A DNA stretch of 64,000 nt from Methylopila capsulata (lineage in GTDB: Bacteria > Pseudomonadota > Alphaproteobacteria > Rhizobiales > Methylopilaceae), in NCBI RefSeq assembly GCF_016907975.1, contig NZ_JAFBCY010000002.1, forward strand, positions 1 through 64,000, given 5' to 3'. The translations under genes and the position numbers were made by a program. A model generated the notes under the pieces. The model did not search any database and had not been told where the DNA came from. It saw nothing but the letters and a program-made list of their open reading frames with translations. Position 1 is the first letter of the stretch; every line of letters starts with the position of its first letter. Shown here piece after piece: positions 20,064 through 28,989 of this stretch.

Positions 20064-20578
20064 CGCCGATCCTTCGCGCCGCTCTGACGGCGCTGCTTGC
20101 GGCCGCGCTTCCGGTTCTCCCGATCGGCGCCGCCGCCCAGGAAACGGCCGAGGACAAGCCCGCGCCGCCCGCGGCCGAAGCTGCGCTCAACCCCCTCAAC
20201 GCGCTCGGCGCGGACAGCCTCTCCGCGTTCCGCGACCGGCCGCTGTTCACGCCGTCGCGCCGCGCGCCTCAGCCGCCCGCCGCCGTCCAGGCGGAGCCCG
20301 AACCCGAACCGGAGACCGCGACGGCGCCTCCGCCGGCCCCGCAACCGAACCTGCGCCTCGCCGGAGTGATCGAGGGACCGGACGAGACCGTCGCGGTCGT
20401 CGAGGACATGGGCTCGAACACGGTCAGCCAACTCCGGCTCGGCGACATGCTGGACGGCTGGCTGGTGACGGCGATCGACTCGGCCTCGCTCCGCCTCACG
20501 CTCGGCGAGCAGGAGGGCGAGTATCGCCTGTTCGACCCGAACCAGGCCGCCCGGCCGAAGCAGCATTCGGACGAGTAG
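20060..20578 (+). CDS. gspN: Type II secretion protein GspN/GspC-like
   Basis: 172-aa exported protein: signal peptide ending GAAAQ, a proline/glutamate-rich spacer (about 75-105), then a compact beta domain LRLAGVIEGPDETVAVVEDMGSN and LRLGDMLDGWLV. The latter resembles the homology region of GspC that contacts the secretin N0 domain, but the transmembrane anchor and PDZ domain of GspC are absent, so this is the short GspN-type form. It closes the rightward arm. Confidence 0.75.
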   Translation: MTPILRAALTALLAAALPVLPIGAAAQETAEDKPAPPAAEAALNPLNALGADSLSAFRDRPLFTPSRRAPQPPAAVQAEPEPEPETATAPPPAPQPNLRLAGVIEGPDETVAVVEDMGSNTVSQLRLGDMLDGWLVTAIDSASLRLTLGEQEGEYRLFDPNQAARPKQHSDE

Positions 20579-20658
20579 AGCGCTTTCGTTTTCGGAGAGG
20601 CGGGGAGCCAGAGCGGCCTCGCGTCAAGCGAGCGCCACGGCGGCCTCATGCTCCGCCG

Positions 20659-20757
20659 TCGCCCCGGGCCTGTCCCGGGGCCCATAAGCCCGCCGGTCGA
20701 GATCGTCTCCACCCGCGGGGTGATGGATTCCGGGACTTCGCCCGGAATGACGGCGGG
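20659..20757 (+). repeat. 99-bp REP-like element, copy 2 (inverted)
   Basis: The reverse complement of this stretch matches 6301-6399 closely: both share the GTCATTCCGGGCGAAGTCCC end and the GGGCTTATGGGCCCCGGGAC block, and differ mainly in about 20 central bases. It lies in the gap between the convergent gspN and phosphotransferase genes. Confidence 0.75.
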
Positions 20758-20797
20758 GATTCAGCGCAACAACGCAAAACCGACACAGCTCTCGCGG

Positions 20798-21739
20798 TCA
20801 GAGGCGGCGCAGCCAGGCGTTCCAATCGGGGTGGTGGAACAGGGTGCGGGCGCGCATGTGCTTCCAGGTCCCGTACTTGTAGAAGTCGAAGTCCAGCGTC
20901 GAGACCGCCTCCTGGATCATCGCCCAGGTCGACCACTTGAGATCGGCCAGCGCCTTCAGCACGGCGACGCGGGCTTCGACCTGGGGCGTGACGGCGCCGA
21001 AGTAGGCCTCCAGCATCTCGCGCTCCACCGCCTCGGGGAACGCCATCTCGTCGAACCAGCCGGCGATCTCGAACGCGCGCTCGTTGTTCGAGGCGTACTC
21101 GAAATCGACGATCAGCACGCTGTCGGCCGCGTCGATCATGAAATTGCCGGCGAGCGTGTCGTTCATGCAGGGGACGAGATCGAGACCGGAGGCGGTCAGC
21201 GCGGCCTTGGCCTCGGCGTAGCGGCGCATCAGGAAGGGCTGGTCAGGCGGCAGACGTCCGCCGACCTCCGCCACCTGCGCGACGTGCTCCTCGATCATGT
21301 CGAAGATGGTCTTGGTCAGGCCTAGCGGCTCGCTGTCGTTGAAGGCCTTGAGCGCCGCGACGGCGTTGCGGCGCACGGTCGGGCGCAGGAAGTCGAGGTT
21401 CGAGGAGGCGCGGTAGCCCTCGACGAAGGCGAAGATCTCGACGCCGAGATCGGGCAGGAAATCCACCACCTCGACGCCGAAGCCGCTGGCGTGGGCCTTG
21501 CGGCTGGCGTCGTTCGCGGCGAGACGGTCGATGAACATCTCGGTGCCGCGGCCGGGCACCTTGAGGAAGTAGTCCCCCGCCTCCCCGACCGCGATGCGCC
21601 AGTTGGCGTTGCTGATGCCGCCGGACACCGGGCGGTAGCGCAGCGGCTCGTCGCGCCAGCGCGGCACTTCGGCGAGGATCGCCTCCAGCGCGCGTTCGCC
21701 GGCGCTCTCGCCCTCGCCGGGTCGTTTCCAGGACAGCAT
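20798..21739 (-). CDS. Choline/ethanolamine kinase-like phosphotransferase (1)
   Basis: 313-aa protein of the aminoglycoside-phosphotransferase/choline kinase fold. VSGGISNANW is the N-lobe glycine-rich loop, CMNDTLAGNFMID is the catalytic loop (Asp then Asn, HxDxxxxN-like with His replaced by Met-Asn), and LIVDFEYASNNERAFEIAGWF is the metal-binding DFE motif shared with choline kinases. It should phosphorylate a small hydroxylated or amine compound; the substrate is not predictable. It follows a paralogue that shares the C-terminal FYKYGTW and WLRRL motifs, so the pair arose by tandem duplication. Confidence 0.78.
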   Translation of the reverse strand: MLSWKRPGEGESAGERALEAILAEVPRWRDEPLRYRPVSGGISNANWRIAVGEAGDYFLKVPGRGTEMFIDRLAANDASRKAHASGFGVEVVDFLPDLGVEIFAFVEGYRASSNLDFLRPTVRRNAVAALKAFNDSEPLGLTKTIFDMIEEHVAQVAEVGGRLPPDQPFLMRRYAEAKAALTASGLDLVPCMNDTLAGNFMIDAADSVLIVDFEYASNNERAFEIAGWFDEMAFPEAVEREMLEAYFGAVTPQVEARVAVLKALADLKWSTWAMIQEAVSTLDFDFYKYGTWKHMRARTLFHHPDWNAWLRRL

Positions 21740-21771
21740 GGCGGCCCGCTCCCTCCCTCGCCCGCGACGCC

Positions 21772-22728
21772 TCAGAGGCGCCGCAGCCAGACCTCGAATT
21801 CGCGGGCCGCAGCGGTCGTCCGCGCGTGCGACAGCCGCCACGTCCCGTATTTGTAGAACTCGACGCCTGTGCGGGGCGAGGTGACGGCGCGCACGACGCC
21901 CCAGAGCCCCCACATCACGTCGTCGACCGCGCCATAGAGCCGGCAGCGGTTCAGGACGCGTTCGTCGCAGGCGCCGGCGTAGGCCTCGAGCGCCGCGCGC
22001 TGGTCCGCCTCGAAGCGGCAGGCCTCGTTCATGAGCGCGCCGACGTCGAACCAGGGGTCGTTGTCGCCGGCGAGGTCGAAGTCGACGAGCCGGACCTCGC
22101 CGGTCTCCGGCTGGAGCATGACGTTGGAGGCGACGCCGTCGTTGCGGCAGAAGGCGAGATCGACGCCCGCGGCCGCGGTCGCCTCGCCGATCAGCGCGCA
22201 GGCCGCGACCAGCCGGTCCGTATCGTCCGGCAGCGGGGCGCCGGCGCTCATGGCGTCCGCGTAGAGCGCGGCGACGCGGGCGAAGGGGTCGAACCGCCGG
22301 CCGATCAGACCGTCGCCGTGCAGCCGCTTCGTCAGCGACAGGGCTTGGCTGAGAATGGCTGCGTCCTGAAGGTCGCCGACGCGGCCGTAGCGCCAGGGCG
22401 CGTCGAGGAAATCGAGCGCCAGCAGGCCCTCGGCCTCGTCCGCCACCGCCGGCCCGACGCCGAGCGCCGCGGCCTTGCGCGTGGCCTCCGCCGCCTGCGG
22501 CGCGACGTCGGCGGCGCAGTCCTCGTGGCGGATCTTCAGGAACACGGAGCGGCCGTCGTCGAGGTCGAGGCGCACGCCGTCCGACGCCACGCCACGATGC
22601 ACCGGCGAGGCGACGGCGGCCGCGGCGAGCCCGTAACGCGTCACCTTGCCCGCAAGCCGCGGCAGCCGGGCGACGGCGGCCTCCACCCGTTCGTCGAACG
22701 CGTTGGCGGCGGATCCGAACGGGGTCAT
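21772..22728 (-). CDS. Choline/ethanolamine kinase-like phosphotransferase (2)
   Basis: 318-aa paralogue of the next gene downstream. The catalytic loop is CRNDGVASNVMLQPE and the metal motif is LVDFDLAGDNDPWFDVGAL. The glycine-rich loop is less clear (SPVHRGVASDGVRLDLDDG). Both proteins end FEVWLRRL or AWLRRL and share the FYKYGTW segment. Its start overlaps the carbamoylase-like gene by 4 bases, so all three are probably one operon. The shared operon suggests successive steps on one substrate, but no known pathway fits clearly. Confidence 0.75.
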   Translation of the reverse strand: MTPFGSAANAFDERVEAAVARLPRLAGKVTRYGLAAAAVASPVHRGVASDGVRLDLDDGRSVFLKIRHEDCAADVAPQAAEATRKAAALGVGPAVADEAEGLLALDFLDAPWRYGRVGDLQDAAILSQALSLTKRLHGDGLIGRRFDPFARVAALYADAMSAGAPLPDDTDRLVAACALIGEATAAAGVDLAFCRNDGVASNVMLQPETGEVRLVDFDLAGDNDPWFDVGALMNEACRFEADQRAALEAYAGACDERVLNRCRLYGAVDDVMWGLWGVVRAVTSPRTGVEFYKYGTWRLSHARTTAAAREFEVWLRRL

Positions 22729-24023
22729 GCGGGACCTCCGGCAAGGGTCGCGCGTTCCGGCGAGCCGCCCGCCCGGCAGAGCCGCCACGCCGCCTCGAGG
22801 CAGAGGCGCAGGCCGTTCTCGAGGTCGGCCGGCGCAGTGAACTCGCCTTCGTTGTGGGCGACGCCGCCGACGCTCGGCACGAAGATCAGCCCCGTCGGGC
22901 AAAGCCCGAGCAGACTGATGGCGTCGTGGCCCGCGACCGTGTCGAGGTCGCGGTGGCTCAGACCGAGCGCCCCGGCGCAGGCGGCGACGAGGTCGCAGAC
23001 GTCCGTGGGAAGTTGCCGGATCGGGCGCTCCGAGCGGTCGGCCGTGACCGTGACGTTGGCGCGTTCCGCCGCTTCGGCGATGGCGCGGGCGCCGAGCGCG
23101 CCGGCCTCCGCCAGCACCGCGTCGTCGGCCGAGCGGATTTCCAGCGACAGCGCGACCTCCGACGGCACGACGTTGGCCGAGTTCGGCGCCACGAGGATGC
23201 GGCCGACGGAGGTGTGGACCACGCCCGGCCAGCGCTCCGCGATCGCGCGGGCCTCGGCGATGAGGTAGGCGGCGGCGAGCAATGCGTCGCGGCGGAGCGG
23301 CATCGGGCACGGGCCGGTGTGGGCCTGCTCGCCCTGGAACCGGACGTCGACCTTGATCGCCCCCCAGTTGCGTCGGACGACGCCGATGTCCGCGCCCGCG
23401 CTCTCGAGATGGAGGCCCTGCTCGATGTGGAGCTCGAGATAGCAGGCCGGCAGCGGCGGCGGCGCGTCCGCCCCGCGCTGGCCGATGGCGTCGAGCGCCT
23501 CGCCCAGCGTCACGCCGGCGTCGTCGGCGCGGGAGAGCGCGAAAGCCGCGTCGTGCTTGCCCGTGAAGAAGCCGCTGCCGAGCAGGCTCGGGCGGAAGCG
23601 GGCGCCTTCCTCGTTGGTCCAGTTCACCGCGCAGAAATCGGCGTCGAACCGCGCGCCGGCCCGTTTGGCCCGCATCAGCGCCGCGCCGACCGCCGCCGCC
23701 GCGACGACGCCGAGCGCGCCGTCGAAGCGGCCGCCGCGCGGCTGGCTGTCGAGGTGGGAGCCGAGCATCACGAGCGGAGCGTCGGGCCGGTCGGCAAGAG
23801 CGAACACGCCGTACTGGTTGCCGACCGCGTCGGTCCGCACCGTCGCGCCCGCCGCCTCGAGCGCCGCGGCGAACGTCCGCCGCGCCTCGCCGTCGGCGGC
23901 GCTGGCGCTCTGGCGCTCGACGCCGCCGCGCGCGGCGGCGCCGCAGGCGGCGACGGCGTCGAACAGGCGATGGAAGTCGTCGACCGCCGCGTCGTCGCGC
24001 GACGGCGTCGTGATGAGGGTCAT
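22725..24023 (-). CDS. M20-family Zn amidohydrolase (N-carbamoyl-amino-acid hydrolase / allantoate amidohydrolase type)
   Basis: 432-aa enzyme of the hydantoinase/carbamoylase subfamily of M20. Metal ligands are seen in LGSHLDSQPRGGRFDG (His, Asp), NWTNEEGARF (Glu), ELHIEQG (His) and VAGHDA (His). It would hydrolyse a ureido or amide C-N bond, releasing ammonia and CO2 from N-carbamoyl compounds or ureidoglycine-type substrates. It leads an operon with two choline-kinase-like genes. Its place beside the amidase and urease block fits nitrogen salvage. The exact substrate cannot be read from sequence. Confidence 0.82.
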   Translation of the reverse strand: MTLITTPSRDDAAVDDFHRLFDAVAACGAAARGGVERQSASAADGEARRTFAAALEAAGATVRTDAVGNQYGVFALADRPDAPLVMLGSHLDSQPRGGRFDGALGVVAAAAVGAALMRAKRAGARFDADFCAVNWTNEEGARFRPSLLGSGFFTGKHDAAFALSRADDAGVTLGEALDAIGQRGADAPPPLPACYLELHIEQGLHLESAGADIGVVRRNWGAIKVDVRFQGEQAHTGPCPMPLRRDALLAAAYLIAEARAIAERWPGVVHTSVGRILVAPNSANVVPSEVALSLEIRSADDAVLAEAGALGARAIAEAAERANVTVTADRSERPIRQLPTDVCDLVAACAGALGLSHRDLDTVAGHDAISLLGLCPTGLIFVPSVGGVAHNEGEFTAPADLENGLRLCLEAAWRLCRAGGSPERATLAGGPA

Positions 24024-24247
24024 GGGGTCCGCAACCGGGATTATGGGGGCGCGACGAGCCTGGTCCGGGGCCGCTGCGGCCTATTAGGGCGAAGCTCGGC
24101 GCTCCGCGCAATCGCGATCAGCGCTTAAGGCCCACGATTTTGGGCGCGACGCGTCAAAGCCGGCGGCGAGCGTGCTGCGCGGGCGAAAAATGGTCTATCC
24201 ATGCCTCCGGCCGCGGAGCGCGGGTCGGAGCGGGACTGTGTCGGAGC

Positions 24248-25411
24248 GTGACGGTGACGGGCGAGCCTTGGCGGATCGGCGTGTTGTTCTCGATGACGGG
24301 CGTCACCGCCAACGTCGAGCGCGCCCAGCTCAACGCCACGCTGCTGGCGATCGACGAGATCAACGCCGCCGGCGGCGTCATGGGCCGGGAGCTCCAGCCG
24401 GTCGTCTATGACGGCGCCTCGGACCCCAAGCGCTTCCGGGCGCTTGCCGAGCAGCTGATCGCGGCCGACGGCGTCCGGCTGATCTTCGGCTGCTACATGT
24501 CGAGCGTCCGCAAGGCGGTGCTGCAGGCGGTGGAGCCGTTCCGCGGGCTGCTGTTCTACCCCACGCTCTACGAGGGCTTCGAGTACTCGCTGCAGACCAT
24601 CTACACCGGCGCGGCGCCGAACCAGAACGCATTCCAGCTCGCCAAGTACCTGCTGGCCCGCCAGGGTCCGCGCTATCTCTTCGTCGGCTCGAACTACGTC
24701 TACCCCTACGAGACCAACCGGATCATGAGCGACTTCGTGGTCCAGTCGCGGGGCAAGATCCTCGACGAGATCTACATTCCGCTGGACGCCGCCGCGGACG
24801 ATCTGAAGGGCGTGATCAAGCGGATCCGGAAGCTCAGCCCCGACGTGATCTTCTCGACCATCGTCGGCCAGGCGACCCCGGCGTTCTACGAGGCCTACGC
24901 CGACGCCGGCTTCAAGCCGTCCGACATGCCGATCGCGAGCCTCACCACCTCCGAGGCCGACGTCGCCGAAATGAGGCCGGGCGTCGCCGAAGGCCACATC
25001 TCGGCCGCGACCTTCTTCTCGACGCTGGGCTCGCCCGCGGCCCGCAAGTTCGTCGCGGCCTATCGCCAGCGCTTCGGCGCCGACGCGCCGATCCCCTCCG
25101 CGGCGGAGGCCGCCTACTTCCAGGTCCATCTCGCGGCCGCGGCGCTGGCGCGGGCCGGCACGGACGACCCGCGGCGGGTGCTGGCCGAGATCATGGACGT
25201 CGAGATCGACGCGCCTCAGGGCCGCGTGCGCGTCGACGCCGAGAACCACCACACCTACCTCTGGCCGCGGGTGGCGCGGCTCGACGCCAAGGGCGCGTTC
25301 CAGATCGTCTGGAACCCCGGCGTGCGCGTGAAGCCCGATCCCTACTGCGTGACGCAACGGCTCGACGACTGGTCCGCGGACTTCGTCGAACCGTCGCCCG
25401 GCGCGCGCTGA
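24248..25411 (+). CDS. amiC: AmiC-type amide-sensing negative regulator
   Basis: 387 aa, with a GTG start at 24248 (a second GTG at 24254 is equally placed behind CGGAG). Type I periplasmic-binding-protein fold without a signal peptide, so cytoplasmic like Pseudomonas AmiC. Many AmiC positions are recognisable: IGVLFSMTGVTANVERAQ, LIFGCYMSSVRKAVL, PYETNRIMS, EEIYIPL-like DEIYIPL, FSTIVG, IASLTTSEA and the ending DPYCVTQRLDDWSA. AmiC sequesters the antiterminator AmiR until a short-chain amide binds. It is directly followed by amiR (11-base gap), and amiE lies beyond the leader. Confidence 0.92.
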   Translation: MTVTGEPWRIGVLFSMTGVTANVERAQLNATLLAIDEINAAGGVMGRELQPVVYDGASDPKRFRALAEQLIAADGVRLIFGCYMSSVRKAVLQAVEPFRGLLFYPTLYEGFEYSLQTIYTGAAPNQNAFQLAKYLLARQGPRYLFVGSNYVYPYETNRIMSDFVVQSRGKILDEIYIPLDAAADDLKGVIKRIRKLSPDVIFSTIVGQATPAFYEAYADAGFKPSDMPIASLTTSEADVAEMRPGVAEGHISAATFFSTLGSPAARKFVAAYRQRFGADAPIPSAAEAAYFQVHLAAAALARAGTDDPRRVLAEIMDVEIDAPQGRVRVDAENHHTYLWPRVARLDAKGAFQIVWNPGVRVKPDPYCVTQRLDDWSADFVEPSPGAR

Positions 25412-25422
25412 GGCCGCTGGCG

Positions 25423-26031
25423 ATGGCGATCCAGATCCTGCGCGACATCAAGGGCCTGCGCGTCCAGGCGATCCACCCGAACGATCCGGAGGGCAAGCAG
25501 CTCGTCGATCACCTCAAGCGCATCGGCTGCTTCGTGGAGACGACCTGGCCGATCCCGGAGGCCTACGCCGACAACGCCGACGTGGTGCTGCTGACGATCG
25601 AGCAGGAGGACCGCGACGGGCTGCTGAAGCTGATGAGGTCGCGCGCCGAGGCGCCGCCGACCGTGATCGCGATCGTCGGCTACGAGAACCCGTCGACCCT
25701 CGCGCTGCTGCTGGAGAGCGGCGCGCTCGCGGTGATCGAGCGGCCGATCAAGCCGTTCGGCCTGCTGACGCAGATCGCGCTCGCGCGCAGTCTCTGGCTT
25801 GAGCGCAAGGAGCAGGCGCGCCGGCTGCGCAAGCTCGAGCGCAAGCTGAACGGCATCCAGCAGATCCAGAAGGCCAAGACCATCCTGATGGCCAACCAGG
25901 GCATCTCCGAGGAGGAGGCGTTCCAGACCATCCGCCGCCAGGCCATGTCGAAGCGGGTGCCGATGGAGGAGATGGCGAGCGCGATCATCAACGCCAACGA
26001 GCTATTGAACTTCCGCGCGGATGGTGCTTAG
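25423..26031 (+). CDS. amiR: AmiR-type ANTAR antiterminator
   Basis: 202 aa: a pseudo-receiver domain (about 1-125; no phosphorylatable Asp in the usual place, VVLLTIEQEDRDG), a coiled-coil linker rich in Arg/Lys/Leu (130-160) and an ANTAR RNA-binding domain (about 150-195: QKAKTILMANQGISEEEAFQTIRRQAMSK is the typical three-helix start). In Pseudomonas, AmiR released from AmiC prevents termination in the amidase leader. The adjacent downstream region has a strong terminator in front of amiE, which matches that mechanism. Confidence 0.92.
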   Translation: MAIQILRDIKGLRVQAIHPNDPEGKQLVDHLKRIGCFVETTWPIPEAYADNADVVLLTIEQEDRDGLLKLMRSRAEAPPTVIAIVGYENPSTLALLLESGALAVIERPIKPFGLLTQIALARSLWLERKEQARRLRKLERKLNGIQQIQKAKTILMANQGISEEEAFQTIRRQAMSKRVPMEEMASAIINANELLNFRADGA

Positions 26032-26369
26032 CTCCGGGCGTTGCTTGACTGCGATGCAGCTGCCGAGCGACTTCGCCGGATCACAAGGTGGTCGATCCGG
26101 CTTGGCGATGTAGCCCGACAGATCCTCCCGAGAGGATTTGGCGGGCTTTTTTGTTTTTCGCGTCCGCGACAGCGCCGTCGTCGGTCGTTTGGCGCTGATT
26201 CCATTTGGCGACGCAGGCGCGGTTCGCGTCCTTGCTTCGCCAGACCAGACACTTCGACCCCGCGGGCTGTCCGACGCCGCGCTGGCGCATGCTGCGCCGG
26301 CGGCGACCGGAGGCGCGCGCCACGCCTGCGGCGCCAAACGAAGCGCCCGAAGGCCCAAGGAGATTGAGC
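26032..26369 (+). promoter_or_regulatory. amiE leader with predicted ANTAR-controlled attenuator
   Basis: 338 bases without a gene between amiR and amiE. Alternative pairings are visible: GCCGGATC (26080s) with GATCCGGC just downstream, competing with GATCAC/GTGGTC inside it. These are followed by an element containing GTAGCCCGACAGATC (26110-26124), whose last part forms the terminator at 26112-26153. The same 15 bases recur at 42617-42631. The layout fits antitermination by AmiR, but the two hexanucleotide-loop hairpins of the ANTAR consensus are not clearly matched by eye. Confidence 0.65.
26112..26153 (+). terminator. Rho-independent terminator in the amiE leader
   Basis: AGCCCG pairs with CGGGCT (outer stem), ATCCTC with GAGGAT (inner stem), and a run of six Ts follows. 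It lies 80 bases after the amiR stop and more than 200 bases before amiE, so transcripts must read through it to express amidase. Confidence 0.9.
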
Positions 26370-27407
26370 ATGATTCACGGTGACATCGGTTCGAGCAACG
26401 ACACCGTCGGCGTGGCGGTGGTGAACTACAAGATGCCCCGCCTGCACACCAAGGCCGAGGTGCTGCAGAACGCCAGGAAGATCGCCGACATGGTGGTCGG
26501 CATGAAAGCCGGTCTGCCGGGCATGGACCTCGTGATCTTCCCCGAGTACTCGACCCACGGGATCATGTACGACTCGAAGGAGATGTACGACACCGCCGCG
26601 GCGATCCCGGGCGAGGAGACCGAGATCTTCGCCGACGCCTGCCGCAGGGCGAAGTGCTGGGGCGTGTTCTCGCTTACCGGCGAGCGCCACGAGGAGCACC
26701 CGAACAAGGCGCCCTACAACACGCTGATCCTGATGAACGACCAGGGCGAGATCGTTCAGAAGTACCGCAAGATCATGCCGTGGGTGCCGATCGAGGGTTG
26801 GTACCCCGGCAACTGCACCTACGTCTCCGACGGTCCGAAGGGCCTGAAGATCAGCCTGATCATCTGCGACGACGGCAACTACCCCGAGATCTGGCGCGAC
26901 TGCGCCATGCGCGGCGCCGAGCTGATCGTCCGCTGCCAGGGCTACATGTATCCGGCGAAGGACCAGCAGGTGGTGATGGCGAAGGCCATGGCCTGGGCGA
27001 ACAACACCTACGTGGCGGTCGCCAACGCGACGGGCTTCGACGGCGTCTACTCCTACTTCGGCCACTCCGCGATCGTCGGCTTCGACGGCCGCACGCTCGG
27101 CGAGTGCGGCACCGAGGAGAACGGCATCAACTACGCCCAGCTCTCGGTCTCGCTGATCCGCGACTTCCGCAAGACCAGCCAGTCCAACAACCACCTCTTC
27201 AAGCTGGTCCACCGCGGCTACACCGGCATGATCAACTCCGGCGAAGGCGACAAGGGCGCCGCCGAGTGCCCCTACGACTTCTACAAGCGCTGGATCGCCG
27301 ATCCGGAGGGCACCCGCGAGATGGTCGAGTCCTTCACGCGCCCGACGGTCGGCGTCGACGAATGCCCGATCGAGGGGCTTCCGACCTCGAAGACCGTCCA
27401 CCGCTGA
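26370..27407 (+). CDS. amiE: Aliphatic amidase
   Basis: 345-aa nitrilase-superfamily amidase, one residue off the usual AmiE length. The catalytic triad is intact: Glu59 (FPEYST), Lys134 (KYRKIMPW) and Cys166 (IICDDGN). It hydrolyses short-chain aliphatic amides to the acid and ammonia. A formamidase preference (AmiF) cannot be excluded but the length and flanking amiCR favour AmiE. The ATG at 26370 follows AAGGAGA. It is downstream of the attenuator leader and upstream of an alpha/beta hydrolase and the urease genes, so the whole block may be amide-inducible. Confidence 0.95.
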   Translation: MIHGDIGSSNDTVGVAVVNYKMPRLHTKAEVLQNARKIADMVVGMKAGLPGMDLVIFPEYSTHGIMYDSKEMYDTAAAIPGEETEIFADACRRAKCWGVFSLTGERHEEHPNKAPYNTLILMNDQGEIVQKYRKIMPWVPIEGWYPGNCTYVSDGPKGLKISLIICDDGNYPEIWRDCAMRGAELIVRCQGYMYPAKDQQVVMAKAMAWANNTYVAVANATGFDGVYSYFGHSAIVGFDGRTLGECGTEENGINYAQLSVSLIRDFRKTSQSNNHLFKLVHRGYTGMINSGEGDKGAAECPYDFYKRWIADPEGTREMVESFTRPTVGVDECPIEGLPTSKTVHR

Positions 27408-27475
27408 ACGACGCCGTCCGAGGCGCGCCGGTCTTCCCGACGCGCCTCGGATCCCGCTCCAAGGAGGTTTTCGCG

Positions 27476-28495
27476 ATGACGGTCGACTACAAGATCTTTG
27501 AACTCGGCGATGTGTCCCTGCAACGCGGCGCGACGATCCGTGGGGCGAAGCTCGCCTACAAGACCTACGGGACGCTGAGCCCAGCCAAGGACAACGTGAT
27601 CGTCTACCCCACGTGGTATTCGGGACAGCACTACGAGAACGAGTGGCTGATCGGCCCCGGCCGGGCGCTCGACCCCGATAAGTACTTCATCATCGTGCCG
27701 AACATGCTGGGCAACGGCCTGTCCTCGTCGCCGAGCAATACGCCGGAGCCCTACAACGGCCCGCGGTTCCCGCAGATCACAGCCTACGACAACGTCATGG
27801 TCCAGCACCGGCTGGTGACGGAGCTGTTCGGGATCGAGCACGTGCGGCTGGTGACAGGCTGGTCGATGGGCGCGCTGCAGACCTTCCACTGGGGCGCGCT
27901 GTTCCCCGACATGATGGACCTGATCGCGCCGTTCTGCGGGTCCGCCAAGTGCTCGCGGCACAATTTCGTCTTCCTCGAGGGCGTGAAGGCCGCTCTGACC
28001 GCGGACGCCGCCTTCGCCGAGGGCTGGTACGTCGACAAGCCCGCGCGGGGCCTGCGGGCGATGGCGCGGGTCTACGCCGGGTGGGGCTTTTCTCAGGCGT
28101 TCTATCGCGAGAAGCTGGACATCGAAGCGCTGGGCTACTCCTCGCTCGAGGACTTCCTCGTGGCCTTCTGGGAGGGCTTCTTCCTGCCGAAGGACGCCAA
28201 CAATCTGCTGACGATGCTGTGGACCTGGCAGAACGGCGACATCAGCGACAATCCGCTCTACGGCGGCGACCTGAAGGCTGCGCTCGGCGCGATCAAGGCC
28301 AAGGCCTTCGTGATGCCGGGGCAGACCGACCTGTACTTCCCCCCCGAGGACAGCGAGTTCGAGGTCGCGCACATGCCGAACGCCACGCTCGTTCCGGTGC
28401 CCTCGATTTGGGGCCACTTCGCCGGCGGCCCCGGCACCAACCCGACCGATGTCGACTTCATCGACGCCAAGCTCAAGGACCTGCTCGCCTCCTGA
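27476..28495 (+). CDS. Alpha/beta hydrolase, homoserine O-acetyltransferase-like
   Basis: 339-aa protein of the MetX/alpha-beta hydrolase family. The nucleophile elbow is TGWSMGALQ (Ser in GxSxG), the N-terminal part reads KLAYKTYGTLSPAKDN and the C-terminal part holds TDLYFPPEDSE (Asp) and IWGHFAGGPG (His). MetX relatives transfer acyl groups to homoserine, but many in catabolic clusters are uncharacterised hydrolases. A strong AAGGAGG precedes the ATG. It sits between amiE and ureE, 68 bases after amiE. An amide- or ester-cleaving or acyl-transfer role linked to amide use is a guess from context. Confidence 0.8.
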   Translation: MTVDYKIFELGDVSLQRGATIRGAKLAYKTYGTLSPAKDNVIVYPTWYSGQHYENEWLIGPGRALDPDKYFIIVPNMLGNGLSSSPSNTPEPYNGPRFPQITAYDNVMVQHRLVTELFGIEHVRLVTGWSMGALQTFHWGALFPDMMDLIAPFCGSAKCSRHNFVFLEGVKAALTADAAFAEGWYVDKPARGLRAMARVYAGWGFSQAFYREKLDIEALGYSSLEDFLVAFWEGFFLPKDANNLLTMLWTWQNGDISDNPLYGGDLKAALGAIKAKAFVMPGQTDLYFPPEDSEFEVAHMPNATLVPVPSIWGHFAGGPGTNPTDVDFIDAKLKDLLAS

Positions 28496-28524
28496 CTACG
28501 CGCGCCACCACAGGACCCGCCTCA

Positions 28525-28989
28525 ATGCTGCACATCGACAGCGTCGTCGGAGACCGGGCCGAGCCCGGCCTCCACCGGCGCCTCCACCACCTCGAACACC
28601 ACGGGGCGGTGGAGACCGTGACCATCGCAAGCGCCGACATGGCGCGCCGTCGCCTGCGCCTCACGACGCCGAAGGGCGAAGAACTGGCGATCGCCCTGCC
28701 CCGCGAGCAGAAGCTGTTCGACGGCGCCGTGCTGCTGATCGACGACGACCGCGCGATCGTGGTGCGGGCGGAGGTGGAGCGCTGGCTTCGCCTGCAGCCC
28801 GCCTCGATCGCCGACGCGGTCGAGCTCGGCTACCACGCCGGCAACCTGCACTGGCGCGTGCGCTTCGAGGGCGAGTGCCTGCTGGTCGCGCTCGAAGGGC
28901 CGGCGGAGGCCTACTTCGCGCGGCTCGACGCGCTGTTCGCCGGCCGCTCGATCAAGAGCACCGTGGTGACGCAGGACCTCGCGGCGTGA
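28525..28989 (+). CDS. ureE: Urease accessory nickel chaperone UreE
   Basis: 154 aa. N-terminal peptide-binding domain (about 1-75) and C-terminal metal-binding domain with LGYHAGNLHWRVRFEGECLLV, where the first His is the conserved nickel ligand. The His-rich tail of some UreE proteins is absent, so nickel storage is unlikely. UreE delivers nickel to the UreG/UreF/UreD apo-urease complex. Its stop codon overlaps the GTG start of ureF. Confidence 0.9.
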   Translation: MLHIDSVVGDRAEPGLHRRLHHLEHHGAVETVTIASADMARRRLRLTTPKGEELAIALPREQKLFDGAVLLIDDDRAIVVRAEVERWLRLQPASIADAVELGYHAGNLHWRVRFEGECLLVALEGPAEAYFARLDALFAGRSIKSTVVTQDLAA

